Assembly: GCF_004000275.1 (NCBI RefSeq)
Contig: NZ_RCIP01000001.1
Location: 736,749-800,748 of the forward strand
Source of the DNA: Saccharospirillum alexandrii
Lineage (GTDB): Bacteria > Pseudomonadota > Gammaproteobacteria > Pseudomonadales > Natronospirillaceae
Reading direction: 5' to 3'
DNA: 64,000 nucleotides
Part shown: positions 1 to 9,568 of the stretch, one piece after another
Layout of the letters: each line of letters starts with the position of its first letter
Position numbering within the stretch: the first letter of the stretch is position 1
Made by a program: the position numbers and the translations under genes
Notes under the pieces: model-generated
Told to the model about the DNA's origin: nothing
What the model saw: the letters and a program-made list of their open reading frames with translations, nothing else
Database searches by the model: none

Positions 1-66
1 GTGCTGATCAACCGGCACTGGCGGCTGCTCGATGATCACCTGATCGACGCCATTGGTATTGAGTGA
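1..66 (+). CDS. bpt: C-terminal end of probable aspartate/glutamate arginyl-(leucyl-)tRNA-protein transferase (partial)
   Basis: Only the last 21 codons lie in the window; the gene begins before base 1. The peptide ends VLINRHWRLLDDHLIDAIGIE before a TGA at 64-66. A segment of the form 'V-L-I-N-x-x-W' near the C terminus is typical of the Ate/Bpt N-end rule transferases, which add an amino acid to N-terminal Asp or Glu so that ClpS-ClpAP can degrade the protein. This gene commonly sits directly before infA in Pseudomonas-like genomes, and infA follows here after 179 bases. Identification rests on a short tail plus context, so it is tentative. Confidence 0.5.
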   Translation: MLINRHWRLLDDHLIDAIGIE

Positions 67-245
67 TTGATTGCCCGACCTTGACGTCCACGGTACCGAT
101 TTTCCAGCCAAATACCTGAATTTGCCCAGTTTTTTGATAAATGCCGGAAATTCAGGCAGAATGCCCGCCGGTTCCCATACTTACATGAGGTTGACACCCA
201 GTAGTCAGCCTCAGCGGTCTTAATCAAAGGTGTGTACAAGCATAT

Positions 246-464
246 ATGGCAAAAGAAGACGTTATTGAAATGGAAGGCGAGATTCTCGATACCCTTCCCA
301 ACACCATGTTCCGGGTCAAACTCGAAAATGGCCATGTCATTACTGCCCATATTTCAGGGAAAATGCGTAAAAACTACATTCGCATCCTGACGGGCGACAA
401 GGTCAAGGTCGAACTGACACCTTACGACCTGACCAAAGGTCGTATCGTTTACCGCGCCCGCTAA
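246..464 (+). CDS. infA: Translation initiation factor IF-1
   Basis: A 72-residue protein, the standard length for IF-1. It is a single OB-fold (S1-like) domain starting [11 protein letters not shown] and ending GRIVYRAR, with the conserved segments 'FRVKLENGH' and '[13 protein letters not shown]'. IF-1 binds the A site of the 30S subunit and works with IF-2 and IF-3 in start-codon selection in the cytoplasm. The ATG at 246 gives the canonical N terminus; a weak AAGGTG lies about 15 bases upstream. It is followed by a strong terminator at 519-540, so it seems to end a transcript. Clear family member. Confidence 0.97.
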   Translation: MAKEDVIEMEGEILDTLPNTMFRVKLENGHVITAHISGKMRKNYIRILTGDKVKVELTPYDLTKGRIVYRAR

Positions 465-518
465 CGCATGCAGTTTGGGTCACGCGACCTGAAACAACCG
501 CCAGACCCAGTATAAAAG

Positions 519-540
519 AACACCCTCCGGGTGTTTTTTT
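519..540 (+). terminator. Rho-independent terminator after infA
   Basis: Seven-base stem AACACCC/GGGTGTT with loop TCC, followed by five more T residues. It lies 55 bases after the infA stop codon. Confidence 0.85.
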
Positions 541-572
541 GTCTGTGCGTTCTGCACACGCCTCAGAACAAC

Positions 573-602
573 AAAAAAAGGCACCCGGAGGTGCCTTTTT
601 AA
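573..602 (-). terminator. Terminator after clpA (bidirectional-looking)
   Basis: Stem GGCACC/GGTGCC at 580-595 with loop CGGA, flanked by an A-run on the left and a T-run on the right, so it can act on both strands. On the minus strand it lies just after the clpA stop codon and ends in seven T. Confidence 0.8.
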
Positions 603-623
603 TAACCCTAACGTTCTTACACG

Positions 624-2894
624 TCAGACCGTTTCTGCTTCTTCCTCGACTTCCAGCGTCAGCTCATCGTTACGGATGTGCACATAGACGGTACCGCCAC
701 GAGACAGCGGGCCGAAGAGAATCATGTCGGCCAACGGCCGCTTCACCTTCTCCTGAATCAGGCGGCTCATCGGCCGGGCGCCCATGTGTTCGTCGTACCC
801 TTTCTCGGCGAGCCAGGCGCGAACCTCATCATCCACTTCCATCATGACGCGCTTGTCATCCAACTGAGCCTGCAGCTCGGTCAGGAACTTATCGACAATG
901 CTGGTAACCACCGCGATCGGCAACGACTTGAACTGAACGATGGCGTCCAAACGGTTGCGGAACTCCGGTGTAAACTGCTTACGAATCATTTCCATGCCAT
1001 CGGTGCTGTTGTCCTGCTCCAGGAAGCCCATGGAGCGGCGGTTAATTTCCTGCGCGCCGGCATTGCTGGTCATGATCAGAATGACATTGCGGAAGTCCGC
1101 CTTGCGCCCGTTGTTGTCGGTCAGGGTGCCGTGGTCCATAACCTGCAACAGCAGGTTGAAAACATCCGGGTGTGCTTTTTCAATTTCATCGAGCAGCAGC
1201 ACACAATGCGGGTGCTTGGACACCCCATCGGTCAGCAAACCACCCTGATCGAACCCGACGTAGCCCGGAGGAGCCCCGATCAGACGCGAAGCGGTGTGGC
1301 GCTCCATGTACTCCGACATATCAAAGCGCAACAGCTCAATACCCAGAGAATCGGCCAGCTGCTTCGACACCTCTGTTTTGCCCACCCCGGTCGGGCCAGC
1401 AAACAGGAAGGAGCCAATGGGCTTGTCGACCGATTTCAGACCGGCACGGGCCAGTTTGATCGACGCAGCCAGTTGCTCAATGGCCTGCTCCTGTCCGAAG
1501 ACGGTCATCTTCAGGTTACGCTCCAGATGCTCCAACACTTCCTTGTCGTTACGGCTGACACTTTTTTCCGGAATGCGGGCAATAGAGGCGATGACCTTCT
1601 CGACATCACTGACGTTAATCGACTTCTTGCGTCTGCTGGCCGGTAGCAGCCGCTGGGCCGCACCCGCTTCATCGATGACATCAATGGCCTTGTCTGGCAG
1701 GTGGCGGTCAGTGATGTAGCGGGCCGACAGCTCTGCAGCGGCTTTCAAGGATTTATCGGTGTACTTGAGGTGGTGATGCTCCTCAAAACGCGACTTCAGC
1801 CCCTTCAGGATGCGATAGGTTTCATCGACCGACGGCTCATTGACATCAATTTTCTGAAAACGGCGCGTCAGAGCGCTGTCTTTCTCGAAAATGCCACGAA
1901 ATTCCTGGAATGTCGTAGAGCCCATGCATCTGAGTTCACCGGAACTGAGCATCGGCTTGAGCAGATTGGACGCATCCATAACGCCGCCAGACGCCGCCCC
2001 GGCACCGATGATGGTGTGGATCTCGTCGATAAACAAAATCGACTTTTCCTTCTTCTTCAACTCAGCCAATAGCGTTTTCAGGCGTTTTTCAAAATCTCCC
2101 CGGTACTTGGTACCTGCGAGCAAAGCGCCCAGATCCAGGGAAAAGACTTGAGCCCCTTCCATAATTTCAGGTACATCGTTGTCGATAATACGCTTTGCCA
2201 GGCCCTCAGCGATGGCGGTTTTTCCCACCCCGGTTTCTCCGACCAGCAGCGGATTGTTCTTGCGCCGGCGCGAGAGGATTTGGATAACGCGCTCAACTTC
2301 GTGCTCACGCCCTACCAGCGGGTCGATCTGCCCCTTGCGGGCCAATTCATTCAGGTTTGAGGCAAAGCTCTCCAGAGCACTGCCCTGAACACCATCGCCA
2401 CCACCCTCTTCTTGCTGATCGGCGTTAAAATCTTCATTCGGCTGGGCATTCTCGCTTTGCACCTTGGAGATGCCATGGGCAATAAAATTGACCACATCGA
2501 TGCGAGAGATGCTTTGCTGTTTGAGGAAGAACACCGCCTGGCTTTCCTGCTCGGAGAAAATGGCCACCAGCACGTTGGCACCAGTTACCTCTTTTTTGCC
2601 GGACGACTGAACGTGGAAGACAGCACGCTGCAATACCCGCTGGAAGCCCAGGGTTGGCTGGGTTTCACGGTCTTCATCGTCGATCGGAATCAGGGGGGTC
2701 GTGGAATCAATGAATTCCGTCAGGTCGCGACGCAGTTGCGGAATGTCGGCAGCACAGGCCGTCAGCACTTCGGCTGCAGCATGATTGTCCAGCAACGCCA
2801 GCAACAGGTGCTCCACGGTCATGAACTCATGCCGCTTGCCCCGCGCATCTTTGAACGCATTATTCAGCGTCAATTCGAGATCTTTACTTAGCAT
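624..2894 (-). CDS. clpA: ATP-dependent Clp protease ATP-binding subunit ClpA
   Basis: A 756-residue AAA+ unfoldase, close to the 758 of E. coli ClpA. It unfolds substrates and feeds them to ClpP. The N-terminal Clp-N domain (about 1-145) is the docking site for ClpS. It is followed by two AAA+ modules with Walker A motifs GETGVGKT (about 218) and GPTGVGKT (about 500) and Walker B motifs LFIDEIHT and [12 protein letters not shown]. The segment [13 protein letters not shown] corresponds to the ClpP-binding IGL/IGF loop region. The ATG at 2894 is preceded by AGAGG at good spacing. It lies 21 bases after clpS on the same strand, so the two should be co-transcribed, as in many gammaproteobacteria. 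A terminator follows at 573-602. Confidence 0.97.
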   Translation of the reverse strand: MLSKDLELTLNNAFKDARGKRHEFMTVEHLLLALLDNHAAAEVLTACAADIPQLRRDLTEFIDSTTPLIPIDDEDRETQPTLGFQRVLQRAVFHVQSSGKKEVTGANVLVAIFSEQESQAVFFLKQQSISRIDVVNFIAHGISKVQSENAQPNEDFNADQQEEGGGDGVQGSALESFASNLNELARKGQIDPLVGREHEVERVIQILSRRRKNNPLLVGETGVGKTAIAEGLAKRIIDNDVPEIMEGAQVFSLDLGALLAGTKYRGDFEKRLKTLLAELKKKEKSILFIDEIHTIIGAGAASGGVMDASNLLKPMLSSGELRCMGSTTFQEFRGIFEKDSALTRRFQKIDVNEPSVDETYRILKGLKSRFEEHHHLKYTDKSLKAAAELSARYITDRHLPDKAIDVIDEAGAAQRLLPASRRKKSINVSDVEKVIASIARIPEKSVSRNDKEVLEHLERNLKMTVFGQEQAIEQLAASIKLARAGLKSVDKPIGSFLFAGPTGVGKTEVSKQLADSLGIELLRFDMSEYMERHTASRLIGAPPGYVGFDQGGLLTDGVSKHPHCVLLLDEIEKAHPDVFNLLLQVMDHGTLTDNNGRKADFRNVILIMTSNAGAQEINRRSMGFLEQDNSTDGMEMIRKQFTPEFRNRLDAIVQFKSLPIAVVTSIVDKFLTELQAQLDDKRVMMEVDDEVRAWLAEKGYDEHMGARPMSRLIQEKVKRPLADMILFGPLSRGGTVYVHIRNDELTLEVEEEAETV

Positions 2895-2915
2895 GGTATA
2901 TAACCCTCTTGCTGA

Positions 2916-3323
2916 TCACTGGTCATCTGCCTTTTCTACCTCACACACCAGGGGGTGTTCATTGTCCCTGGAATACTGGTTAACCATGGCTGCCTTGGTT
3001 TCCGCGATATCTCTAGTATAGACGCCGCACACACCTTTGCCTTGCGTGTGCACCGCTAACATGACTTGTGTCGCCTTTTCCCGGGACATGTAAAAAAAGT
3101 TCTCGAGAATGTGCACCACAAACTCCATGGGGGTGTAGTCGTCGTTCAGCAAAATCACCCGGTAAAGAGGGGGTTGCTTAAGCTCCGGATCCTGAGTCCG
3201 GGTGGCGACGCCATAATCGTCTCCCTGCTCGGGCTCGTCAGGCCCAAGCCTTGGGGTGCCAGCGTGAATTCTCTTCATTCCGGCGTCGTACAGGTCTGGC
3301 TTTCCAGTAGTAGTAATGGTCAT
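2916..3323 (-). CDS. clpS: ATP-dependent Clp protease adaptor ClpS
   Basis: The adaptor that recognises N-end rule degrons and delivers them to ClpAP. The core from '[20 protein letters not shown]' to the C terminus '[12 protein letters not shown]' carries the NDD(Y/F)TPMEFV degron pocket and the conserved His in '[12 protein letters not shown]'. I chose the ATG at 3323 (135 residues). It lacks a good ribosome binding site, and an internal ATG at 3278 (120 residues, with a short GGA before it) is a real alternative; both leave an N-terminal extension beyond the about 106 residues of E. coli ClpS. The reading frame stays open further upstream, to 3416, but that part has no family resemblance. 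clpA follows 21 bases later. Confidence 0.93.
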   Translation of the reverse strand: MTITTTGKPDLYDAGMKRIHAGTPRLGPDEPEQGDDYGVATRTQDPELKQPPLYRVILLNDDYTPMEFVVHILENFFYMSREKATQVMLAVHTQGKGVCGVYTRDIAETKAAMVNQYSRDNEHPLVCEVEKADDQ

Positions 3324-4030
3324 AGGTCGATGTTCAAACTCATTCAGATTATACGGTGGGGCTGACCCGGTGGTTTTCCAATGACTCAACGACAGGATGT
3401 TTTCCTGTTGGCCCAATTATGCGCGTCGCAGCGTCGGGCTCAAGCAACCGAACAGTGTTAAAATTACCGTAGCCGTGCTGAACCGGGCGTATTTTCAGTA
3501 ACATCAGGTGAACACAACGTGCGCTGCTTCATAACTCAGCGAGTTGGTGCTTGACTTCAATGGTTCAACAACCAACCATAGCCTAACCGTTTGATCTGTA
3601 TAAATACTGTACAGCTCGATTCGGTGGTCGATGGGGCCTGGTAGTACTAGTAGTCGATGTATCGTGGCTGTTGAATACAACCGCTCACAGAACGCAGGTA
3701 AGGTTAGTGAATAACCTTTGGGGATGCCAACGAGTCGTCGGTATTTCCCCTGCAAGGCGTGTAACGTCTGGCTGTGGACGGGTTGGGTGTGAACCGGACA
3801 GAGCATTGCATATCGCTACCTCGAAATGCAACTCGCTGGGTAGAACGGTTCAAACCAACAAGTCTCTCACGATACTCAGGGAAGAGGTTGGCCGGAGACT
3901 GAACAACACCTGCCAATGAGTGGCTGTCCATCTCTACCTAGGTGTCATTGTGAACAAGGGTTGACCCGGTCAAGCAAGTGGGCCTGGTCGATTTCAAGTT
4001 GTAATTTAACGTGGTCGTAAGGAGTCCGTT
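3324..4030. other. Intergenic stretch with many short hairpins; no gene seen
   Basis: A 707-base gap between the divergent clpS and cspD. I see no believable protein gene. From about 3519 to 3910 the plus strand is a chain of small stem-loops: 3702-3716 (GGTTA/TAACC), 3720-3750 (GGGGA+TGCC pairing with GGTA+TCCCC), 3765-3780 (CGTC/GACG), 3781-3795 (GGTT/AACC), 3803-3829 (GCATT/AATGC) and 3887-3907 (GTTG/CAAC). The block begins GTGCGC at 3519, which matches the 5' end consensus of group II introns. No domain V hairpin or maturase frame is present. It could be a group II intron remnant, another structured RNA, or chance. The promoters of clpS and cspD must also lie here; an inverted repeat TTGACC-C-GGTCAA sits at 3961-3973. 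Confidence 0.35.
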
Positions 4031-4327
4031 ATGCCCGTAGGGAAAGTAAAGTGGTTCAACAATGCAAAAGGTTTCGGTTTCGTCGTTTGTGACGAACATG
4101 AAGAAGACCTGTTTGCCCATTTCTCCTCCATTCAGATGGAAGGCTACAAGACACTCAAGGCCGGGCAACCGGTGGAATTCGACACCGTCAAGGCCGATCG
4201 AGGCATTCATGCTGTTAACATTCGTGCATTACCTGAGCCTGGTGCGCAAACAGCCGCTTCCCCTGCCCAATCTACTGAAACAGCCCAGACTACCAAGGAG
4301 CGCGCAACCAGCGATCACCCTGACTGA
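4031..4327 (+). CDS. cspD: Cold shock domain protein, CspD-like
   Basis: A 98-residue protein whose first 67 or so residues form one cold shock domain, with the RNP1 motif KGFGFV and the RNP2 motif LFAHFS, which bind single-stranded nucleic acid. CspD proteins are stationary-phase inhibitors of replication in E. coli; the position beside clpS-clpA and icd is the usual cspD locus. A clear AAGGAG lies 7 bases before the ATG. The C-terminal 28 residues (after 'ALPEPGAQ') are low-complexity, rich in Ala, Thr, Ser and Glu, and unlike the short tail of the classical Csp proteins. It ends before the bidirectional terminator at 4370-4400. Confidence 0.93.
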   Translation: MPVGKVKWFNNAKGFGFVVCDEHEEDLFAHFSSIQMEGYKTLKAGQPVEFDTVKADRGIHAVNIRALPEPGAQTAASPAQSTETAQTTKERATSDHPD

Positions 4328-4369
4328 ATCGATCTGGCTGGAACAGACAGTCAACGTCCATTGAAGCAT

Positions 4370-4400
4370 AAAAAAAGCCTGGCTATTGCCAGGCTTTTTT
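4370..4400. terminator. Bidirectional terminator between cspD and icd
   Basis: Stem GCCTGGC/GCCAGGC with loop TATT, flanked by an A-run and a T-run of six. It serves cspD on the plus strand and icd on the minus strand. Confidence 0.88.
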
Positions 4401-4445
4401 GAAAGTGCGAGGTCTACTCACAGACCTCACGGCGTCGCGCTAGGC

Positions 4446-5705
4446 TCAGCTATCCATCTGCTTGATGATTTCTTGCCCAAACTCAGAGGCTTTCACCAGC
4501 GTAGCACCGTCCATCAGACGCTCGAAGTCATAGGTTACGCGCTTGGAAGCAATGGCATCGGCCATGCCTTTCAGCACCAGATCAGCCGCTTCGATCCAGC
4601 CCATATGACGCAGCATCATCTCGCCAGACAAAATCAGTGAACCCGGGTTAACCTTGTCCTGACCGGCATACTTCGGCGCGGTACCGTGTGTGGCTTCAAA
4701 CACGGCCACGTCGTCAGAAAGGTTGGCGCCTGGTGCGATACCAATGCCGCCTACTTCCGCCGCCAGGGCATCGGACAGGTAGTCGCCGTTCAGGTTCAGT
4801 GTGGCAATAACGTCATAATCGGCCGGACGCAACAGAATCTGTTGCAACATGGCATCGGCGATGACGTCTTTAACCACGATGTTCTTGCCGGTTTTGGGGT
4901 TCTTGAACTGCATCCAGGGGCCGCCGTCGAGCAACTCGGCACCAAACTCTTCTTTGGCCAGCTCGTAACCCCAATCTTTGAAGGCACCTTCGGTGAACTT
5001 CATGATGTTGCCCTTGTGTACCAGAGTCAGGCTGTCGCGGTCGTTATCGACGGTGTACTGCAGTGCCTGGCGCACCAGACGCTTGGTACCCTCTTCCGAC
5101 ACTGGCTTGACACCAATACCACACATTTCAGGGAAGCGAATCTTGGTGACGCCCATTTCTTCGCGCAAAAACTTGATGACTTTCTCAGCTTCAGGGCTGC
5201 CTGCTTTCCATTCAACACCGGCATAGATGTCTTCGGAGTTTTCACGGAAGATCACCATGTCGACGTCGCCAGGGGCTTTTACCGGGCTAGGTACACCGGT
5301 AAACCACTGCACCGGACGCTGGCACACAAACAAATCGAGTTCCTGACGGATGGCAACGTTCAGTGAGCGAATACCGCCGCCTACGGGTGTGGTCAGCGGG
5401 CCTTTGATCCCCACTTTGAACTCGCGGAAGGCATCCAGCGTTTCCGTTGGCAGCCAAGTATCTGCGTCGTAGATGGTGGTGGCTTTTTCACCCGCGTAAA
5501 CTTCCATCCAGCTGATTTTGCGCTCGCTGCCGTACGCCTTGGCAACCGCAGCATCGATCACAGCGATCATCGGCGGGGTTACGTCAATGCCGATGCCATC
5601 GCCTTCGATGAACGGGATAATAGGGTTGTTGGGTACAGTCAGGGTACCTTTGGCGTCGACCGTGATTTTCTCGCCGGCCGGCACTTCAATTTTCTGATAT
5701 CCCAT
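4446..5705 (-). CDS. icd: Isocitrate dehydrogenase, NADP-dependent
   Basis: A 419-residue homodimeric-type enzyme (E. coli: 416) that converts isocitrate to 2-oxoglutarate and CO2 with NADP. Visible landmarks are the substrate and phosphorylation loop [12 protein letters not shown], whose Ser is the AceK phosphorylation site in E. coli, the '[20 protein letters not shown]' catalytic segment, and NADP-specific residues in '[15 protein letters not shown]' and 'VTYDFERLM' (Lys-Tyr, Val, Tyr, Arg). The ATG at 5705 has GGAG in front. A TATACT -10-like hexamer lies near 5746 on the minus strand. It supplies 2-oxoglutarate to the sucAB complex encoded further along this window. Confidence 0.97.
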   Translation of the reverse strand: MGYQKIEVPAGEKITVDAKGTLTVPNNPIIPFIEGDGIGIDVTPPMIAVIDAAVAKAYGSERKISWMEVYAGEKATTIYDADTWLPTETLDAFREFKVGIKGPLTTPVGGGIRSLNVAIRQELDLFVCQRPVQWFTGVPSPVKAPGDVDMVIFRENSEDIYAGVEWKAGSPEAEKVIKFLREEMGVTKIRFPEMCGIGVKPVSEEGTKRLVRQALQYTVDNDRDSLTLVHKGNIMKFTEGAFKDWGYELAKEEFGAELLDGGPWMQFKNPKTGKNIVVKDVIADAMLQQILLRPADYDVIATLNLNGDYLSDALAAEVGGIGIAPGANLSDDVAVFEATHGTAPKYAGQDKVNPGSLILSGEMMLRHMGWIEAADLVLKGMADAIASKRVTYDFERLMDGATLVKASEFGQEIIKQMDS

Positions 5706-5857
5706 GGTTCACTCCATCTGTGTATTATGGTTTCAACGGCGGCGGAGTATAACGGAATCGTTTGTCTACTTACAGCATCAACGAATGTGACTTTGGTACC
5801 ATGCGTTGCACGCCGGGTTGCACGGATAACACCTCTTAAAGGCCCAGAACACTCGCA

Positions 5858-6595
5858 ATGACCACCCTAATCATGTTTAACAAACCGTTTCAGGTGCTGT
5901 GCCAGTTTACCGACGAACGTTCCGGGCTCCCCCGCAGTACCCTGGCTGATTTTATCCCGATTCCCGGGGTGTACGCTGCCGGTCGCCTGGATTTCGATTC
6001 CGAAGGTCTGCTATTGCTCAGCGATGATGGTGCCGTCATACATCAGTTGGCCCACCCGGCCAACAAGGTTGAAAAAACCTACCTGGTTCAGGTGGAAGGT
6101 ATACCCTCGGAAGCCGATCTTGCACCGCTACGCCAGGGCGTAAAACTAAAAGACGGCATGACACAGCCCGCACAGGTCGAACTCATCGATGAGCCAGACG
6201 CGTTGTGGCCAAGGCAACCCCCGATCAGAGAGCGCAAAGACATACCGACCCAATGGTTACAACTGGTCATCACCGAAGGACGAAACCGCCAGGTACGCCG
6301 GATGACAGCCCATATAGGCTACCCGACGCTAAGGCTGATTCGCTGGAAAATCGGTCATTGTGCGCTTGATGATCTGGCAAGCGGGGAGTTTCGGGAAATC
6401 GACATTGATCGCATTTTAGATAACGGTATAAGTGTCAAGACTAAAAAAAGGCGCCCAGCAGGCGCCTCATCTTCAGGAACACAGGGGGTTAAACGACCGG
6501 GTCAACGTCCTGGTCGTAATCCACCTGGTCGTAGCCGAAGCCGAACAGGCGGAAAAACTCCTTCTGGTAGCCCTCGAAGTCGGACAACTCGGTAA
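5858..6595 (+). CDS. rluE: Ribosomal large subunit pseudouridine synthase E (23S rRNA U2457)
   Basis: A 245-residue RluE/RsuA-family enzyme without an S4 domain. It contains the catalytic segment '[20 protein letters not shown]', with the active-site Asp after GRL, and the late motif '[25 protein letters not shown]'. RluE makes one pseudouridine in 23S rRNA. The family fold ends near '[13 protein letters not shown]' (about residue 189). The remaining 50 or so residues are a basic, Gly/Pro/Arg/Ser-rich tail. The DNA for this tail runs through the hairpin of the fabV terminator (6443-6466) and then 107 bases antisense to the end of fabV. Either the tail is real or a frameshift or stop is missing. 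An in-frame ATG at 5873 is an alternative start. Confidence 0.9.
   Translation: MTTLIMFNKPFQVLCQFTDERSGLPRSTLADFIPIPGVYAAGRLDFDSEGLLLLSDDGAVIHQLAHPANKVEKTYLVQVEGIPSEADLAPLRQGVKLKDGMTQPAQVELIDEPDALWPRQPPIRERKDIPTQWLQLVITEGRNRQVRRMTAHIGYPTLRLIRWKIGHCALDDLASGEFREIDIDRILDNGISVKTKKRRPAGASSSGTQGVKRPGQRPGRNPPGRSRSRTGGKTPSGSPRSRTTR
6443..6466 (-). terminator. Terminator after fabV, inside the rluE reading frame
   Basis: Stem GGCGCC/GGCGCC with loop of five and, on the minus strand, a run of seven T. It lies 22 bases beyond the fabV stop. The rluE frame on the other strand reads straight through it. Confidence 0.8.
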
Positions 6596-7670
6596 GATTT
6601 TCCGTTGTTACCTGGTGCCACAACTCCTCTACCCGATTCTGTACCTCGTCGGTCAGTTCTTTCAGGTCCACGCGAACACGGCTATGCTCATCCAGCGTGA
6701 GCTCATCTTTCCCCGAGTAAAGTTCGCCCGTCAGCAGCGTGTTGATCTGCTCAATGCAACCTTCGTGCGTGCCCTGCTCTTTCATTACCCGGTACAGCAA
6801 AGAGATGTACAACGGCATGACCGGGATAGCAGAGCTGGACTGGGTAACCAGCGCCTTCAGAACAGAAACACGTGCACTGCCACCCAGGCTGGATTTCAGT
6901 GACTGGTCAATGGCCGCTGCTGCGCGATCCAGGTCTTCCTTGGCGCGGCCAATGGTGGCTTCGCCATAAATAGGGAACGTGAGCTCGCGGCCGATGTAGG
7001 TGTAGGCCGTTGTCTTGACACCCTCGGCCAATACGTCGGCGTCGGCCAGTGCCTTTAGCCACAATTCCCAGTCCTGCCCGCCCATCACCTTGATGGTATT
7101 GGCGATCTCATCGTCATTCGCCGGCTCCAGAGTAACCTCGGACACCTCACGGGTATCGGTATTCAAACTCTTACGGGTCACCGGCTCGCCGATTGGCTTC
7201 AACGTTGACATATAGACGTCGCCGGTATCGGGATCTTTGCGGCGCGGTGAGGCCAGGCTGTAGACCACCAGGTCCACCTTGCCCATCGACGCTTTGATCT
7301 CTTCGATCACTTCCGCCTTGCATTCGTGACTGAACGCATCGGCATTAAAGGTTTTAGCGTACAATCCAGCCTCGGTTGCCGCTTTCTCGTAGGCTCGGGT
7401 GTTGTACCAACCCGCCGAGGCAGTGCGGCGCTCAGTCGGTTCTTTTTCGAACATGACCCCCAGGGTGTTGGCCTTGAAGCCAAAGCCAGAGACAATGCGC
7501 GACGCCAGGCCATAGCCGGTTGAAGCGCCAATCACCAACACATTCTTGGGGCCTTCAGCAGCGGGCGGATGGGCTTTTACATAGTCGATCTGCTCCTGAA
7601 CATGCAGGGCACAGCCCGTTGGGTGTGCGGTGGTGCAAATAAAACCACGTACCTTGGGTTTGATGATCAT
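6489..7670 (-). CDS. fabV: Enoyl-[ACP] reductase (NADH), FabV type
   Basis: A 393-residue member of the FabV / trans-2-enoyl-CoA reductase family. It reduces the enoyl-ACP double bond in the last step of each fatty acid elongation cycle. The Rossmann segment is '[16 protein letters not shown]' (about 44-59). The catalytic Tyr-x8-Lys signature, which is specific to FabV, is Tyr235 and Lys244 in '[10 protein letters not shown]'. The N-terminal '[20 protein letters not shown]' matches the family. FabV enzymes studied in Vibrio and Pseudomonas are poorly inhibited by triclosan. The ATG is preceded by AAGGAAC. Its 3' end overlaps the tail of rluE on the opposite strand by 107 bases. Confidence 0.96.
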   Translation of the reverse strand: MIIKPKVRGFICTTAHPTGCALHVQEQIDYVKAHPPAAEGPKNVLVIGASTGYGLASRIVSGFGFKANTLGVMFEKEPTERRTASAGWYNTRAYEKAATEAGLYAKTFNADAFSHECKAEVIEEIKASMGKVDLVVYSLASPRRKDPDTGDVYMSTLKPIGEPVTRKSLNTDTREVSEVTLEPANDDEIANTIKVMGGQDWELWLKALADADVLAEGVKTTAYTYIGRELTFPIYGEATIGRAKEDLDRAAAAIDQSLKSSLGGSARVSVLKALVTQSSSAIPVMPLYISLLYRVMKEQGTHEGCIEQINTLLTGELYSGKDELTLDEHSRVRVDLKELTDEVQNRVEELWHQVTTENLTELSDFEGYQKEFFRLFGFGYDQVDYDQDVDPVV

Positions 7671-7899
7671 GCCGGGTTCCTTAATCTCGGTTCGCGTATG
7701 AGCGCAGCAAACGTCACTGTAACTCTCTTGTTATGATCCATTTTACGTCCAGTAGGCTGCCAACGCTCTGGTTTGAATGCAAAAGACTTGTGACGGATAC
7801 GAACAGTGTCCAGACACTAAAGCGTACCTTGTTCCTGTTCGTTGCAACACCGCGGCGCTGACAAACGCCCTCACTTACCCTTCCGCTACAGGAGACACC

Positions 7900-8370
7900 A
7901 TGGCTGCTGCACCTGAAATGCCCCACCTCACAACAGCCGTTATTGTAGAAGAAAACCAGCGCATATTGATGGTCAATGAAATTGATAACGGTATAATTGG
8001 ATGGAACCAGCCCGCCGGTCATGTCGAACCAGGAGAGTCTCTTCTGGATGCCGCGCGCCGGGAAACGCTCGAAGAAACTCAGTACCAGGTGCGTCTGACC
8101 GCGCTGGTTGGCATCTACCAATCCGTGCACCCCACCACCGGCATTCATTATTTGCGCGTTTGCTTCACAGCCGATCAGCCCGAATGGGTTGAAAACAGCC
8201 CGCGCGACACCGATATTCTGGCCGTGGACTGGCTGCCGCTGGATCAACTGCTTGCCGGTCACTACCCGCTGCGCAGCGCGCTGGTCAGTCAGGCACTGGC
8301 CGATTACCAGGCCGGACAGCGGTATCCACTGTCACTCATTCACCCCATGATTGCCCCCGGGAGCCTTTAA
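7900..8370 (+). CDS. nudJ: Nudix hydrolase, NudJ-like phosphatase
   Basis: A 156-residue protein with a full Nudix box at about residues 40-62 (G-x5-E-x7-R-E-T-x-E-E: '[20 protein letters not shown]'), which binds Mg and cleaves nucleoside diphosphate derivatives. In E. coli NudJ acts on thiamin pyrophosphates and nucleotides and its gene lies directly before mnmA, exactly as here. The frame is open from 7777, but the ATG at 7900 has AGGAG at the right distance and gives the family N terminus. Its stop codon is 4 bases before the mnmA start, so the two are probably one transcript. Confidence 0.92.
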   Translation: MAAAPEMPHLTTAVIVEENQRILMVNEIDNGIIGWNQPAGHVEPGESLLDAARRETLEETQYQVRLTALVGIYQSVHPTTGIHYLRVCFTADQPEWVENSPRDTDILAVDWLPLDQLLAGHYPLRSALVSQALADYQAGQRYPLSLIHPMIAPGSL

Positions 8371-8374
8371 CCCC

Positions 8375-9466
8375 ATGACTTCAGCTGCCTCAACCAAAGT
8401 CATCGTCGGCATGTCCGGCGGTGTCGACTCTTCTGTAACGGCGGCGTTGCTGCTGGAGGCCGGTTACCAGGTCGAAGGCCTGTTCATGAAAAACTGGGAT
8501 GAAGACGACGGCACTGAATACTGCACCGCCAAAGAAGACCTTGCCGATGCTCAGGCCGTCAGCGACCGGCTGGGCATCCACCTGCACAAGGCTAATTTTG
8601 CGGCCGAATACTGGGATCACGTATTTGAACATTTTCTGGAAGAATACCAGGCTGGAAGAACCCCCAACCCGGATATCCTGTGCAACCGGGAGATCAAGTT
8701 CAAAGCCTTTCTCGACTACGCCCTGACGCTAGGCGCCGACAAAATCGCAACCGGGCACTACACCCGAACCCGCACCACAGATCAGGGCACCCAACTGCTG
8801 CGCGGCCTGGATACGAACAAAGACCAGTCCTATTTCCTGCACGCTGTCGGCCACGAAGAATTTGCCAAAACCCTGTTTCCGGTCGGTGAGCTCGAAAAAC
8901 CGGAAGTACGCCGTATTGCCGAAAAGTACCAGCTGGCGACAGCCCGCAAGAAAGACAGCACCGGTATCTGTTTTATTGGTGAGCGCCGCTTCAGTGACTT
9001 TCTGAAGCAATACTTGCCTGCTCGCCCGGGAACGATAGAAACGGACAGTGGCGAAGTGATCGGAGAACATCAGGGGCTGATGTACTACACCATCGGCCAG
9101 CGCCAGGGGCTGGGCATTGGCGGTACCCGCAACCATCCCGAAGCGCCCTGGTTTGTCGCTGCCAAAGACCTGGAGCGTAACGTACTGACCGTCGTGCAGG
9201 GAACGCACAATCCAGCGCTCTACACTCAGGAGCTGGCCCTCTCTTCGGTCTACTGGGTGGCCGGTGGAGCCCCTGCGCTGCCAGCCAGTCTGATGTGCAA
9301 GCACCGCTACCGGCAACCGGACCAAGCCTGTCAGGTAACCGCTACCGACGACGGCTACCGGGTTACGTTTGAACAGCCTCAACGGGCGATTACCCCCGGA
9401 CAATCCGCTGTATTCTACGATGGCGAAGTCTGCCTCGGTGGTGGCGTTATTGAACGCACCTGGTGA
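8375..9466 (+). CDS. mnmA: tRNA-specific 2-thiouridylase MnmA
   Basis: A 363-residue enzyme that inserts sulfur at position 2 of wobble uridine 34 in tRNA-Lys, Glu and Gln. The PP-loop ATP site 'GMSGGVDSS' lies near the N terminus. The two catalytic cysteines are Cys103 ('[10 protein letters not shown]') and Cys199 ('STGICFIG'). The ATG at 8375 has GGGAG 10 bases upstream; a TTG at 8351 overlapping nudJ is less likely. It is followed after about 100 bases by hflD, the conserved mnmA-hflD-purB order. Confidence 0.96.
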   Translation: MTSAASTKVIVGMSGGVDSSVTAALLLEAGYQVEGLFMKNWDEDDGTEYCTAKEDLADAQAVSDRLGIHLHKANFAAEYWDHVFEHFLEEYQAGRTPNPDILCNREIKFKAFLDYALTLGADKIATGHYTRTRTTDQGTQLLRGLDTNKDQSYFLHAVGHEEFAKTLFPVGELEKPEVRRIAEKYQLATARKKDSTGICFIGERRFSDFLKQYLPARPGTIETDSGEVIGEHQGLMYYTIGQRQGLGIGGTRNHPEAPWFVAAKDLERNVLTVVQGTHNPALYTQELALSSVYWVAGGAPALPASLMCKHRYRQPDQACQVTATDDGYRVTFEQPQRAITPGQSAVFYDGEVCLGGGVIERTW

Positions 9467-9568
9467 ACTGCCACAGCCGAATCCCCAGGGATCAGGCAGG
9501 GTCTATAAGTCACATTTAACATCAACAATGCTACTTAACCCTTTGATATAAAAGCATTAAGGAAGTTA

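Noticed and set aside
3596-3614. LexA-like sequence CTGTATAAATACTGTACAG
   Set aside because: The CTG and CAG half-sites are 13 bases apart, not the 10 needed for a LexA box, and no SOS gene is adjacent.
3504-3931. Several open frames of 75-100 codons on both strands between clpS and cspD
   Set aside because: They overlap each other, lack ribosome binding sites and show no recognisable protein family; the DNA looks like structured RNA or non-coding sequence.
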